Assembly: GCF_040869045.1 (NCBI RefSeq)
Contig: NC_090319.1
Coordinates: forward strand, 69,226,779 to 69,290,778
DNA: 64,000 bases
Direction of reading: 5' to 3'
Source: Eurosta solidaginis
Lineage: Eukaryota; Arthropoda; Insecta; Diptera; Tephritidae
Position numbers and translations under genes: made by a program. The notes under the pieces are model-generated. The model did no database searches. It saw nothing but the letters and a program-made list of their open reading frames with translations, and had not been told where the DNA came from. Positions 20,099 to 31,708 of the stretch are shown here, in pieces; position 1 is the first letter of the stretch, and every line of letters begins with the position of its first letter.

Positions 20099-22372
20099 TT
20101 AAGAGTTAAGATATGATAAGACAGTTTTCTTTATGGTAAAAAGTGAATCCGTTATATCAAATGAATTAGAATGAGTGTTAAAATCATGACACAAACACCG
20201 AAAAGATTCATTTAATTCGAAATTAGTTCTACACTGACGCAAAAGAAGAGGTTTGTAATGTCTTGACACCCGTGATGGGACGTTGAAATTTACTTCGTTC
20301 AAAAGAATTGGACTAGAAATCAGTCCATTCAGGAGTTTAGCCATAAATATAACGCCTAGCATTTCTCTACGACTTGCAAGAGTTGGAAGATTGATAAGCT
20401 TTAACCGACTAGTATAAGGTGGAAGATTATACGCAGAGTCCCACTGAAAATTCCTTAAAGAGAAAAGTAGAAATTGCTTTTGTATTGATTCAAGTCTATC
20501 TGCATGAACTCGATATTGTGGATTCCAGACTATTGATCCGTATTCTAGTATCGGTCTAACTAAGGTGATGAAAAGGGCTTTAGTTACATAAGGGTCACTA
20601 AATTCTTTGGACCACCGTTTCACGTATGAAAGAACACCTCTAGCCTTATTGACAGTAGCATTAATATGAAGGTTGAAACTAAGTTTAGCATCTATCGTGA
20701 CTCCCAAGTCCTCAAAATAGTTTACTGATAGAAGACAAAAATTATTAATTACGTAAGAGGCTGCTGGCAAAGATCTTTGAGAGAGGGACATGAATTTGCA
20801 TTTATTGAGTTTCAGCGGCATTGAATTTACGTTGCACCAAGTAACTAGGCAGTTTAAATCCCCTTGAAGCAAGGGACGTTCTTCGATAGACGCATAAGAC
20901 CTAAAAAGTTTTACATCATCAGCATACATTAAGATTTTGGAATATTTTATAGTGGTACAGATATCATTAATAAATAGCAAGAACAGAATTGGACCAAGGT
21001 GGCTGCCTTGTGGGACGCCAGAGGGAACATCGATGACATTTGAAAAAGTATTTTTAAAAATAACTTTTTGCGTTCGACCGCAGAGATACGACGAGATCCA
21101 CTGGGCGAGACCAGGTTGGAAGCCAAGCCGATCCAGCTTGTAGATAAGTAAGGAGTGGGATACTTTGTCAAATGCTTTACTGAAATCAGTATAAATAACA
21201 TCTGTGTGAAGATTTTCTCTAAATCCCTTAGAAACATGAGTTGTGAATTCAAGTAGATTAGTAATGGTAGATTTGCCTTTACAGAATCCGTGTTGCGGTT
21301 CTGCAATCAAAGTAGAAATGGAAAATGTTAGCTGATTGGTAACGATAGCTTCAAACAACTTTGGGATGGCCGACAACTTTGCTATTCCTCGATAGTTCTC
21401 TACACACGACCTACTACCACTTTTGTGAAGGGGTATGAGAAAAGATTCCTTCCAAGCAGAAGGAAAGACTCCACTTTTTAGGGACATATTGAATAAATCA
21501 GTTAGTGGCTGATAAATGTGCTCAGCGCATTTTTTAAGAAAACAAGTAGGAATTAAATCAGGACCGTACTTGTAAGATTCTTTCAAAGACGTTAAATATG
21601 AAAAAACTTCATCCGGATATATTTCTGGAACATTAATGGTGTTAAGTGAGTTAAGCTGAAATGGATATTCATTTGAAAAAGTATTAAATTCATTGGAATA
21701 GTTGGACTTGAAAAATTGTGCAAAGAAATTAGCAATATCTTGATCGTCGCTAGACAAATCACCCTGGTATTTTAAAGCAGAGGGAAACCCTTTAACCCTA
21801 CGTTTAGAGTTCACGAAATTATAGAAAGCTTTCGGATTGCAAGTTATTTTCCTTTTCATCTTACAGATGTACGTATTATAGCACTTTTTGTTTAATTCAA
21901 AATATTTATGACGCAAAATAGAGTAATGCAAGTAATCGGAGTGAGAGCCCGACCTTTTGTATAATTTGAAGAAGCGAGATTTTCTGTTTTTTAAGGACTT
22001 CAGCTCTTTAGTGAACCATATTTGGACTGATTCGGTAGACACACGTTTTCGCTTAGGTACGTGTTTTTCCAAAATACCGTAAATGGTGGTATAAAAGTCA
22101 GAAAAATTTTTGTCAATATCAACACCATATTTGGGCCAAGCCACTGTAGATAAAGTTTGATTAAGTTTACTAAAATTAGCCTTCGCGAATTGAAATCTGA
22201 AACTAGAGTCGTATTTAGTAGCAATGCTACTCGGAGAATTTCTTTCGAATTCGTATGCTATTTCCAGGGAAGGATGGTAAGGGTCTTCAGCTACAGTAAG
22301 AGGTTCACCCCGGCTTAGAGTATATTTTGATGTATCATCGACAAATACCAAATCAAGGGTCCTCCCGAACAT
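20099..22372 (-). CDS. LINE reverse transcriptase ORF (757 residues)
   Basis: Encodes the C-terminal end of an AP-like endonuclease (FGRTLDLVFVDD), a connecting region, and a complete reverse transcriptase: PLHKSGSRSCVENYRGI, TDFSKAFDKVSHSLL (first catalytic Asp), SGVPQGSHLGPILFLLFIND, and MYADDVKLF (catalytic YADD pair), then the thumb (VRPILEYGSIVWNPQY). It would copy LINE RNA at a nicked target. All RT catalytic residues are present and the frame is unbroken. The frame is open further upstream to about 22,530 (GDFNIPHVLW, an endonuclease box), so the first Met is not the natural start. No RNase H domain. Clade (CR1/Jockey group) is inference. Confidence 0.85.
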   Translation of the reverse strand: MFGRTLDLVFVDDTSKYTLSRGEPLTVAEDPYHPSLEIAYEFERNSPSSIATKYDSSFRFQFAKANFSKLNQTLSTVAWPKYGVDIDKNFSDFYTTIYGILEKHVPKRKRVSTESVQIWFTKELKSLKNRKSRFFKLYKRSGSHSDYLHYSILRHKYFELNKKCYNTYICKMKRKITCNPKAFYNFVNSKRRVKGFPSALKYQGDLSSDDQDIANFFAQFFKSNYSNEFNTFSNEYPFQLNSLNTINVPEIYPDEVFSYLTSLKESYKYGPDLIPTCFLKKCAEHIYQPLTDLFNMSLKSGVFPSAWKESFLIPLHKSGSRSCVENYRGIAKLSAIPKLFEAIVTNQLTFSISTLIAEPQHGFCKGKSTITNLLEFTTHVSKGFRENLHTDVIYTDFSKAFDKVSHSLLIYKLDRLGFQPGLAQWISSYLCGRTQKVIFKNTFSNVIDVPSGVPQGSHLGPILFLLFINDICTTIKYSKILMYADDVKLFRSYASIEERPLLQGDLNCLVTWCNVNSMPLKLNKCKFMSLSQRSLPAASYVINNFCLLSVNYFEDLGVTIDAKLSFNLHINATVNKARGVLSYVKRWSKEFSDPYVTKALFITLVRPILEYGSIVWNPQYRVHADRLESIQKQFLLFSLRNFQWDSAYNLPPYTSRLKLINLPTLASRREMLGVIFMAKLLNGLISSPILLNEVNFNVPSRVSRHYKPLLLRQCRTNFELNESFRCLCHDFNTHSNSFDITDSLFTIKKTVLSYLNS

Positions 22373-22534
22373 GTTAGGAATTATATTTATCTGTTTAAGG
22401 CAAAGTTCAGTTATTTCGGCTAAAAATTCGTTGTTGGACAGGTTAGAAGAAATAGGTACAATATTCTGATCAGATATGGTCCATAATACATGCGGGATAT
22501 TAAAGTCACCAGGACTATCATCGAATCAATGGGC

Positions 22535-22765
22535 TTCATTAATGAATTAACAATTTTGAGCAGAGAAAAATGTGATCCATATACACCGAAGGATCAGAAG
22601 ATGGTGGGATATAGCAGACCGCGATATAGACACAACCCATTCCGAGATTGATTCTAATGCATTTGAATTCTGTAGAATCAATAATGGGTAAATTAACCTC
22701 AGCTGAAGGTATTATTTTTCGATGCACCGCGACCCTCTTGAATTTTTTCGGAGTCCAACATTAAT
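22535..22765 (-). pseudogene. LINE endonuclease fragment, out of frame with the RT ORF
   Basis: VAVHRKIIPSAEVNLP and RINLGMGCVYIAVCYIPP read like the middle of an AP-type endonuclease. A lesion near 22,530-22,540 puts it in a different frame from GDFN and the RT. Upstream endonuclease sequence is missing, so this copy cannot nick DNA by itself. Confidence 0.75.
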
Positions 22766-24320
22766 CAGGCTCAGAGTATGAACCATTCGAAAAGGATTTG
22801 CTTTAAAGAATTATTCGATGTCTTGCCTTTATAATGGCGATTGGCATCGAAAATGTACACTTTTAGTACCAAATTAGGTATGAAATTTTGATTACTCATC
22901 TCTAATTCACAGAAGTTCTATTCCCACAATGAAAATATATGCTGCATTGGGATGCTATTACTCCTACAAATATGCAGCAGTATTCCAATTCCGCATATGA
23001 TGAATTTCATATCAAATCCAATATGCGTTGAACCCAACCCCCTCAGAATTTGATGAAATTTTGCATGGGGTTACATCTTACCCACCCAAACACAACCTCA
23101 TTTTTAGAAATTGCATTTTCGTAAAATTGTGGGCGTGGCAAGGTATCGAAAAATCCGAAAATATTAGAAAAATGACGATAATAGGTACTTTTAAAGTGTG
23201 ATTACTACGGAATGGCTTTACCGATTTCAAAGATCTTCATATCATTAGAAAGGTATTGAAATAAGATTTCGAAAAAATATACTGTAAAAATTTTTAGTAC
23301 ACTGAAAAAAAATTTTTTTAATAAAATTTAAAACTGAGAAAACGCTTCAAAGATCAAGCGATTTTGAAAAATAAAATTTTATTTTAGAAAGGTCTATTTA
23401 ATATATATAACATATCTGAAGACTAAAATGGGGTTTTTTTTTTTAATTTTTTTAAGTAAATGCATCTCTTGTTTACTTTCTCATATTTGGATATCACGCG
23501 TAAATTAATCAACCAATTTTAAAAATTTTTATACCATTAGAAAGGTATTAAAATCACCTTTGAAAACATATACTGAAAAGATTCTATATTACACTGAAAA
23601 AAAAAAAGTTTTTTAATTTTTTTCAAAATTTTTTTTTTCAAACTGGGAAAACACTTCAAAGACCAAGCGATTAAAAAAAAAATTTTTTTTAGAAAGGTAG
23701 ATTTAATATGTATAACATACCTGAAAACTAGAAGGTTGTTTTTTTTTTGTTTTTTTTTTAATTTATTTAAGTAAATGCATCTCTTGGTTACTTTCTGATA
23801 TTTTGATATCACGCGTAAACTAATCAACCGATTTCAAAAATTTTTATACCGTTAGAAAGGTATTAAAATCACCTTTGAAAGGTTATACTGTAAAGATTCT
23901 ATATTACACTGAAATAATAATTTTTTTTAATTTTTTTCTACATTTTTTTTTTCAAACTGGGAAAACACTTCAAAGACCAAGCGATTTAAAAAAAAAAATT
24001 TTTAGAAAGGTCGATTCAATATAAAAACTAGAATGGTGTTTTTTTTCTGTTAAAAAAATTTATAAGTAAAACCATCTCTTGTTAACTTTTTTTAATTTTG
24101 CTATTGTGTGACAAAAATGGTACCTAGCTATACTTTGGAAGTTATACAGATACAGATACTATGACTAAGTATTCTAATAGATTCGAACAAGAATAGTATT
24201 ATCAAATTTTTCAGACACGCACAATAAATAGAAATAGACTTGATAAAGTAAATTTTTTATTTATTTAGATTTAATATACAACTTTGCGCAGCTCATACTG
24301 CTGATTTTCGGAATATTTGC

Positions 24321-25070
24321 TTACTTACTAGTTTGTTCAGGTAAACTACGCCTGTCCATGCTAGAGCGTTTGACGTCCGAAAACTTTGTTTTATTTTTTT
24401 GTATATCTTTGCTAATTTTTATCAATTCGTAAGATAATTCATGCCCAAAAATGTCTTTAATTTCCTTAGATGTCATGGTGTTTGGTAACAGAGATAATAT
24501 TTTTTGCTTATCCAAATTATTTGAGCAGTTTTCGATTTGATATTTCATGTTCTCCAAAATTTGTTCGTAGTAAGCTTTCATCTTCTTTAGGTCTTCTGAT
24601 AAAGCTGACAGTGAACCACCTCCAAGTGAATCCGAAATACTTTGCGCAATTTGCTGTGTTTTTTTTGCAATATGAATCCCTTTCTAAATATTTTCGCTTC
24701 ATTGGCGATGGATGGCTTCCAAGATGAGGAATAACATGCTTATTTATATTGTCGACGAGTTCGTTGCGTTCGAGTGATTTAGTATAGCTGCTGCATGTTG
24801 GAACTTCCTTATATTCTTGATACAATTCACCGCTAGTCAAGATTTCTTGTGCCTCTTCACTTTCCGTTTCAGTAGAACGCTGATTATCAGCAATCTTGAT
24901 AGCATCCTAAGTTTAAAGCGACAACTTTCGCAAATACGGCAACGATGAATGTCGGAGACTGCTGGAAAATGCTCTGATATCAGCGCTGCTTCGTTTAAGC
25001 TAAGGTTTCGAAGTTGAGAGGAACATTTTCTTGATAGCTGCACACATCTGTATTTATTAGTTGATTCCAT
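24321..25070 (-). pseudogene. Captured transposon-like gene, frameshifted, function unknown
   Basis: Three minus-strand frames in succession look like one broken gene: 24,837-25,070 (Cys-rich, with CRICESCRFKL), 24,517-24,840 (KEVPTCSSYTKSLERNELVD), and 24,321-24,581 (KAYYEQILENMKYQI, then KQKILSLLPNTMTSKEIKDI). A Cys-rich start followed by a helical region and a 'leucine-proline, Ser/Thr-Lys-Glu-Ile' segment recalls proteins carried by repeated elements in arthropods, but I cannot name the family. Frameshifts separate the pieces, so it is probably inactive. Confidence 0.5.
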
Positions 25071-25274
25071 ATCAATGCCTAGTTTCGTTCTGGTCTGTGT
25101 CTATCCGTTGTGTTGTTTTTTATAGTCCATGGGTGGTGTGGCAGGTAATGTCAATCTATGTGTCCGTGGTAGGTAACGTTAATATGCGTGTGTGTGTGCG
25201 CGGTATTGATACGTCCGAATTGTTACCTTTTCCAAGGGTTGTTTTTGTAGGTATCTAGACATACCGCTTGTTAG

Positions 25275-25580
25275 CTAAGCGGTAGGTTGAGGTAGGTAGA
25301 AATCGGTGATTTTTGCCGTTTGGTAAATTTTTCGTTTTTGCTTGTTCATTGTTACGTGTTTGGTTGCTGTACCTTCTGGCTTGTGCTGTTTTTTGTAAAC
25401 TAGTTTTAAGGGTTCAAATATTTCGTCAGAGATAGTGTTGGTTTGTTCGTTTATTATCCTGCCGTCAAACGTTTTTAACTTGTATATCTCCATTTTCTCA
25501 AGTACATTGAGCCGCCGACCTTTTCCTTGTACGTGAAGTATTCGAGCCGTTGTTTTGATGTTAGCTGGGGTGAACCCCAC
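25275..25580 (-). pseudogene. Penelope-like GIY-YIG endonuclease C-terminal fragment
   Basis: ARILHVQGKGRRLNVLEKME and IYKL followed by GRIINEQTNTISDEIFEPL resembles the C-terminal part of the GIY-YIG domain of Penelope-like elements, where a '+RLN-LE-LEI-K' stretch precedes 'LNEQ'. The catalytic GIY and YIG segments and the RT are absent. The frame starts exactly at the inner end of the right arm, as if captured or truncated. The call is by motif memory only. Confidence 0.5.
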
Positions 25581-26156
25581 TGGAATAAAAATTTTTTACA
25601 GTGTATTTTTTCAAAAGGTGATTTTAATACCTTTCTAACGGTATAAAAATGTTTGTAACCGGTTGATTAGTTTACGCGTGATATCAAAATATCAGAAAGT
25701 AACCAAGAGATGCATTTACTTAAATAAATTAAAAAAAAACAGAAAAAAAACACCCTTCTAGTTTTCAGATATGTTATATATATTAAATAGACCTTTCTAA
25801 AATAAAATTTTATTTTTCAAAATCGCTTGATCTTTGAAGTGTTTTTTCAGTTTTAAATTTTATTTAAAAAAAAATTTTTTTTTCAATACCTTTCTAATGG
25901 TATGAAGATCTTTGAAATCGGTAAAGCCATTCCGTAGTAATCACACTTTAAAAGTACCTATTATCGTCATTTTTCTAATATTTTCGGATATTTCGATACC
26001 TTGCCACGCCCATAATTTTTCGAAAATGCAATTTCTAAAAATGAGGTTGTGTTTGGGTGGGTAAGATGTAACCCCATGCAAAATTTCATCAAATTCTGAG
26101 GGGGTCGGGTTCAAAATGTACGTTTTTTTCAGCCTTTGATATGAAATTCATCATAT

Positions 26157-26889
26157 ATAAATTACATGTCACATACACACAAACAAAAAATGTAAGGGCG
26201 TGCATATGTGTATGTATGATGAGGGAGCTTTTGACTACTCCGAAAGGGCACTTTTGGCATACTTACTATAGGTACTCGCACTTAACAGGGTATAGTAGGC
26301 ACCCAAATAAAACTTCCAGTATAGCGGAGAATATGAAGGACATCAATTACTTCATAGGACCAGCTTACTAAAGAGGTAGATACTCTATGGACGCTTGGAA
26401 AAGTTCAGGCATCACTGATAATTTTGATGTCCAAAGGTACCAAAAGCAGAGAGGGAGAAAATGTAAGTCAATGTTGCTCTGCAACTGAACTGAGCAACAG
26501 AAGTGATGCAGCCGATTTTGGTGAAACCGCAGTCAAAATAATGAGTAGAGCAACGAAGTCCTGAATAGAGATTAATTTCTGGAAACTATTATGGTTGTGA
26601 TGCCTGTGTGGTTGGAATAGTTCAGATTGGCTATCAAAACAGAAGATTTTTTCAACACATTAAAAGCTTACCGCATGGACTCCGATTGAAAAGTGAGTCG
26701 TCAAAACTCCAATCAGTATTGATGAACCCAATAACTTTGCTGACCGACCGTTAGATAACATGTTATTCACTTCCCGGACATCGCAGCCCAGCATGTTTTA
26801 CTACGCTCAGCATATACCTACATAACTCGGTGATCACAGGAACAAACCAGCGTTACTACGAATTTTCTAAGGCTTTCTACGACTGGTTA
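26157..26889. other. No gene recognised
   Basis: Plus-strand fragments in this stretch look like degenerate retroelement DNA, but no motif is firm enough to name. Confidence 0.35.
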
Positions 26890-27135
26890 AGATCCCAGTG
26901 TGTTAGGGGGCTTAGAATATACCCGTGGCAGGTATGCCTGCAGTAGGAGGCACATAAAATACCCGAATGATTCAATGGGTTGTGTAGCGCAACTCTTTCA
27001 AGAGGTCGCCAGCGCAATTTATAATTTATCCAACCCAATTGTCAACCTCACCTACCCGTGGCGAATCCTGTTTCTTAAGCAGCCGGGGCTCTAGCGACTC
27101 TCAGGGAGTGGATTTTTCGCTACAGCAACAACAAC
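26890..27135 (+). repeat. CAA-tailed repeat, internally deleted
   Basis: Keeps the start (GTGTTAGGGGGC, GGCAGGTATGCCTGCAG) and middle (CCAATTGTCAACCTCACCTA, GGCGAATCCTGTTTC), then jumps to the tail (GCTACAGCAACAACAACG), losing the CCGGCAAAGGACC block. Confidence 0.65.
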
Positions 27136-27299
27136 GTAGTTATTATAATCTTTATTTAGTTCGACGCGATCGCAAGACAAGTCTATCCCTTTTATACCGC
27201 CCTCGATCGCATCACAGTTGAATTCAGTGGTGTAATAGCCACTTGAACATCCGATTGTAGTAGCAGTTGATAGTATACCATCGCAACGCATCCTCTCAG

Positions 27300-27960
27300 A
27301 GTATTGGCTGAAGTAAAACTTTAGATAAAGCGTTCAGGGAGCAGTTGTCGCCTCATCTGTCCTCTCTGAGATAAAGTAGAAGTTGGTAAGAATGATCGGG
27401 TGAATTTAAAAAGCCCAAGTCAGGGAGATTGATTAACGATTGGCCACCCCTTATGACTTTCAATCCCACAGTCGATGGTTTTCTAATGTTAGCCTTGTCT
27501 AGTGAGCTCCAGCAGTTCCCGAAGCAGTCCAAAGCCACCGATGCCTTTCTATACCTCCAAATGTGGTTTTTAAGATAGCTTCCGGTCATCAGAGAGTACC
27601 AAAGATACACCTAATCTAGGGAGTACGGAAAGCGGGGACAGTTTGTTTCCTCGCAAAATGAACCAGTTCCATTATGCCAGTGTTGAGCGCTTGTGTGTGA
27701 GTCACCCCACTTAGCCACCGTAACGAGATATTATTGCAAAATATGGACCACGGTGTCCAGCAATTTACCCCTGATTTGGATTACCAGGCCATCTGCGTGG
27801 GCAGCTACTCGACAGCCAATGGCCCTCAGCTTTATTAGTAGCTCGCTTAATATCACAGCCCCATGTAAAGGAGACAGAACACCTCTGTGACATGCCTCTG
27901 CACACCTTTCACTTGTTGTTGTTTTTTGCAAGGGAGCTTGAAAAAAAAAAAAACGATTCA
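27300..27960 (-). pseudogene. LINE reverse transcriptase remnant (R1/LOA-like)
   Basis: On the minus strand the frame 27,731-27,961 reads RGVLSPLHGAVILSELLIKL then AIGCRVAAHADGLVIQIRGK, clearly an RT segment in which YADD has become HADG. A following frame (27,353-27,610) gives WRYRKASVALDCF, the thumb. Frame breaks and the changed catalytic box show it is dead. Similar in style to the RNase-H-carrying LINE at 43,750-45,318. Confidence 0.75.
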
Positions 27961-28450
27961 ACTAGCCAAGGCGAATCCATACCAGGTGGTGGCAAAGCGA
28001 ATTCAACCAATTCGCCGTGCAGAAGAATGTCAAGTCAAAAGAAAATTTTTATTGATTTCGATTAACTGACATATTGTTGTACAAGGCTTTGTATGGAAAA
28101 TTATCAAGAAGAAGCAATCAGCTGTTGGGATAACACCACCTCTGCTGAATTCGCCTTGCAACTAGCTAAACAGTTTCATCTTGGGAGAGCAATGCAGGTG
28201 GTGAAAGGAAATCAGCCATATCGTACTTTTTTAAGCTGCTTTGACATTTCTACTTCTAGCTTAGTACGTTTTTGACACTAATACAGAGAATTACCGTTCG
28301 CTCGTTCACAATAGTGCCCGTTTTTCTGTCGACTGTTGCTTAAGCGATTTCATTTCAAACTCAATAGCCAACTAATCTAGCTGTTGTTGCTTTGTATGCA
28401 ATTTCCTAATCTACCACGCGTTTTATTTCGAACCACTTGCAAAAAATAAG
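27900..28450. repeat. Repeat with TTTTTTGCAAG inverted ends, carrying a MITE
   Basis: Left end TTGTTTTTTGCAAGGGAGC; right end CGAACCACTTGCAAAAAATA in inverted relation. Its right part (TTGCTTAAGCGATTTCA, TTTTATTTCGAACCACTTGC) matches 30,540-30,660, and its middle (TTTTTGACACTAATACAGAG) matches 29,020. So 27,900-28,450 and 28,860-30,660 are two copies, each interrupted by other DNA. Confidence 0.55.
27967..28158 (+). mobile_element. 192-bp hAT-type MITE (copy B), perfect 8-bp duplication
   Basis: Ends CAAGGCGAATCCATACC / GCTGAATTCGCCTTG, flanked by CAACTAGC at 27,959-27,966 and 28,159-28,166. Same length as copy A (13,082-13,273). An 8-bp duplication is the hAT signature. Confidence 0.9.
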
Positions 28451-28859
28451 GGCCCCTTCAAATAAGGCACCTCTTTGGGTAATTGGATCTACTTGATGGA
28501 TTCAAACTAATTGAAAATTAAAGTATCTAATTTTAGTTTGAAATAAAAGTTTAAATGCATGCTTTGCATTTATTTTTGAGACTATCAGAACAAATCGATT
28601 CCATACATAAATTTAGATTTAACTAAAACAAATAAATTTTTGATTGAATTTGCTATAATTAAAAATCAATTGATTTACACTTTAATTTTATTTATTACCA
28701 TTATGCTATATAACTTGGAATTGCTTATAAACTTGCAATTACTTAACAAATTTTCTATTTTTTTCCTTTTTTTGGTACAATTTTCTTATGTTAACATATG
28801 CGTTTTTCGCTTAATTTAATATTATCGATAACTTTATTTTTCAAAGCAAATTGCTGCTG

Positions 28860-30660
28860 TCATATTAGTTGTTTTTTTTTTTGCAAACGAGTTTGAAAAA
28901 AAAAACGCTTCAAACAAACTAAACACTTTCATCATGGCGGAACCATATAGGGTGGTGGAAGTTTATCAGGTAATGGGTACTTTTTTTTAGCTGCATTGAC
29001 ATTTCTCCTTCTGGCGCAATACGTTTTTGACACTAAACCAGAGAATTACAAAAACAAAATACATGGAATGCGTATGTTTGTATGTATGTCACACTGCCGC
29101 CACGCTGTTGTTTTGATATTTTCGTTTATCCGCTCATTCGTATATACATTCCTTTCGCTCGTTCACAATAGTGCCCTTTTTATAAGCTTTTATTTACCTT
29201 CACTTGGCTGTTGTTTGTAATCAAATCTTGCAAGTTAAATTTGATACACTTCCCGGTATCCGATTGAGCTGAAATTTTGCACACATGTATAACTCCGATG
29301 ACAATGCAATATTACTTTGCGAGAATTCGATAAATTAATCGAAAACAGAGTTATCGGTAAATATTTGTGTTCACAAGGGAATAAAAGCCTAGGTCCTTTG
29401 TTTAGAGGGATGCTGAATAACCTACAGTGGCTCAAGAACGAGGTAACTTCGCTTTGTTAGTGTATACAACGAACGTAGAAGTTAGGCTGTCATTCCTCAA
29501 TGTTGCATACTTTTCTGCGCACTTGATTTTGTTTTACAGGTTTAACCCAGAGAGCAGAAATCTGCAATGAGTAGTAGTAAACTGAACGCGACATAGGCAA
29601 AGTAACAATAAAATATGATTTTAATTTTGATGATGTTTGACATAATTTTATATGTGCTCTCTGTCAAAAATGCTTCAACTAACTTAGTCACATTTTATTT
29701 CGATTATGAATATGCCCAAATATATTCGGATCATGACATAAAAAATCGTGTACTCAGTCAGGGTTATTTAAACGTAGCGATTCGTATCAGTAGTTTGGTT
29801 GAGAGTCTTCTTCATCCTGACACCGCGATAGCGTTGAACGCGAAAGATCTGACAACCGATATCCGAAGGTGAAGCCACTTTTGGCAAATACATACGATAT
29901 GTTTTCTCGAAAATCTGTATTTTCATAAGTATGTATGTATGTATTTAACGTTTTCTTGTTGCAAGAACACGTGAACATGTGTATGCACATATACATATAC
30001 AAATTCATTTGAATGAGTTGAACAAAGCATGGGGCGCATTTTAAAAGCACAACTGCTCGCGAAGTTGATTAGTGATAACTTCTTGGAACGCACAGTTGCA
30101 ACGTTACGACAAATCAGTGAGCATACAAATTTTCCGTTCTATTCACTCAACGTTTTTATCGATTGGTTGTTGACAGTTGGCTCAACGTATCGTTTCAAAA
30201 GCACAATTTCTTTCACTCAGCTGATAACTGATCATTAGCAAGATCAATTAATCAAAATTTAACACGCTTTTATTAGAACAATTAGGACTGGGATATAAAG
30301 TGTAAGATTTAATAAATTAGGTGTAAAGTTTTAATGCTAAAAATATATAATTATGTACAATATGGAATTTTTTTGTCGCAGACGAATAAACCTAATTATC
30401 GCTAAAGGTTACAATGAACTTATAAAGTGATATATTTCTTTACAGTCATTTTATTTTTTACTTTTTAGTTAATTTTATTAACCAATAATACAAGCTTATT
30501 TTTAAAAAAGTTTTTTTTCTTTAATTTAATTTTTTTGGTCGCCTGTGGCTTAAGCGATTTCACCTCAAACCGCTTAGCCAACTGAACTAGCTTACTTTTT
30601 GTTGTTATTTTCTATTCAATTCGCTAATTTATGTAGCGTTTTATTTCCACTCGCTTGCAA
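28860..30660. repeat. Second copy of the TTTTTTGCAAG-ended repeat, interrupted
   Basis: Left part (TTTTTTTTTTGCAAACGAGT, TTTTTGACACTAAACCAGAG, TCGCTCGTTCACAATAGTGCCC to about 29,180) and right part (GTGGCTTAAGCGATTTCACC to CGCTTGCAAACAAAAA, 30,545-30,665) match 27,900-28,450. The DNA between about 29,180 and 30,535 is extra and unrecognised; its short frames have no motif. Confidence 0.5.
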
Positions 30661-31311
30661 ACAAAAATCGGCTATTGTTGTTATATGTTAATTTATGTAT
30701 GTAAACAATTAATATACAATTAATTTAGTTAGTAATAATTTCCTTTGCTTAAACATTATGTTAATCTACTAAAACAGTCTTATTTAAAATAAACACATTA
30801 ATATAAACATTATATATTTGCTTATTAAATATTATATATATTTAAATGTGTACTTGTAATATATTTATATAAATATTTAGATATTAATTATATAATTTTA
30901 TGTTATGGACTTTGCAATAAGAGGTTTCAGTTTGAAATGATATGAAAAATTAAAAAAGATCAAATTAAGGCCCTCATTCTCTATTACAAAACGAACGTTC
31001 TTTTCGCCTCAGATACGAATCGCTAGTGTATTTACACCATTTTAAACAATGGCAATATATTGTAACGAATTTCGGGAAACTCCGCTTATTTTAAACCTTC
31101 TGCTAACGTTCGAATCTCTGAACTGTCGAATAAATAACTCCAATATTCAGTAATGCAAAATTGTCTTTATTAGACTACTTTGGAAGTATTACTTCACAAT
31201 TATACTTCACAACTAATAGCATGTTTAAATCAAGCGGATTCTGATTCCTCAGCTTGGGCTGCTTCTATACTCTCTACTGCTTCGTTCGTATGTTTCTCCT
31301 AAGGTCTAGAC

Positions 31312-31708
31312 CGGTCCTCAAAATGAAAACTATGGCTGTGTAAGTAAAACTAAAATCATCTTATTGGTAGTGGTTTAGTTGTTGATGAAAATTCGTTGAG
31401 GTAGGACGCATGCACGCATGTTTGTTAACACACAAAAAGTAATTCGTAAATACGTCTTACAAATACTACTTTATTGCATGAGTCTAAGGAAAAAGTTAAA
31501 CAAAATAAATTGTTAACATTAAACCATGAAAACATTCTGCGCATGAGCGTTTGTTTGCAAAATATATTTTCGCAAATGGGCAAATTAACAATAGCCTCAT
31601 CCGATGCTGCTACTCTGCTTGTTCAGCGACAACTAAAGACGAAAGAGAATAATAATACGTGTGAAGTGGCGTCAATAATTATTTCACTAGCTGAGGATCG
31701 CTGGTATA
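31312..31708 (+). other. Unidentified insert in the LTR with an open frame
   Basis: Lies between two TAGAC motifs of the LTR (31,307-31,311 and, beyond the MITE, 31,935-31,939). A plus frame from about 31,478 (QNIFSQMGKLTIASSDAATL) runs into the MITE and has no match I know. Probably a transposon fragment; a coding role is not supported. Confidence 0.35.

Larger units (their letters stand above)
20076..22765 (-). mobile_element. 5'-truncated LINE with intact RT frame and poly(A) tail
   Basis: Read on the minus strand: endonuclease C-terminal half, reverse transcriptase, then a run of about 21 A just after the stop (plus 20,078-20,098). The 5' end is truncated inside the endonuclease. Same clade as the decayed copy at 4,116-6,905, here with its RT intact. 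The poly(A) tail and single long frame suggest a fairly recent insertion. Confidence 0.9.
22995..26156. mobile_element. Foldback-like element with long inverted arms and captured frames
   Basis: The arms match in inverted orientation over about 550 bp: ATATGATGAATTTCATATCA at the left edge and its complement at the right edge; CCCACCCAAACACAACC, GATGAAATTTTGCATGGGG and AATGACGATAATAGGTAC inside. The left arm holds three diverged tandem units of about 300 bp (GTTAGAAAGGTATTAAAATC blocks near 23,540, 23,850), the right arm fewer. Between the arms lie non-repeated sequence and several minus-strand frames. This is the plan of Foldback/Galileo-like elements; no complete transposase is visible. Confidence 0.75.
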
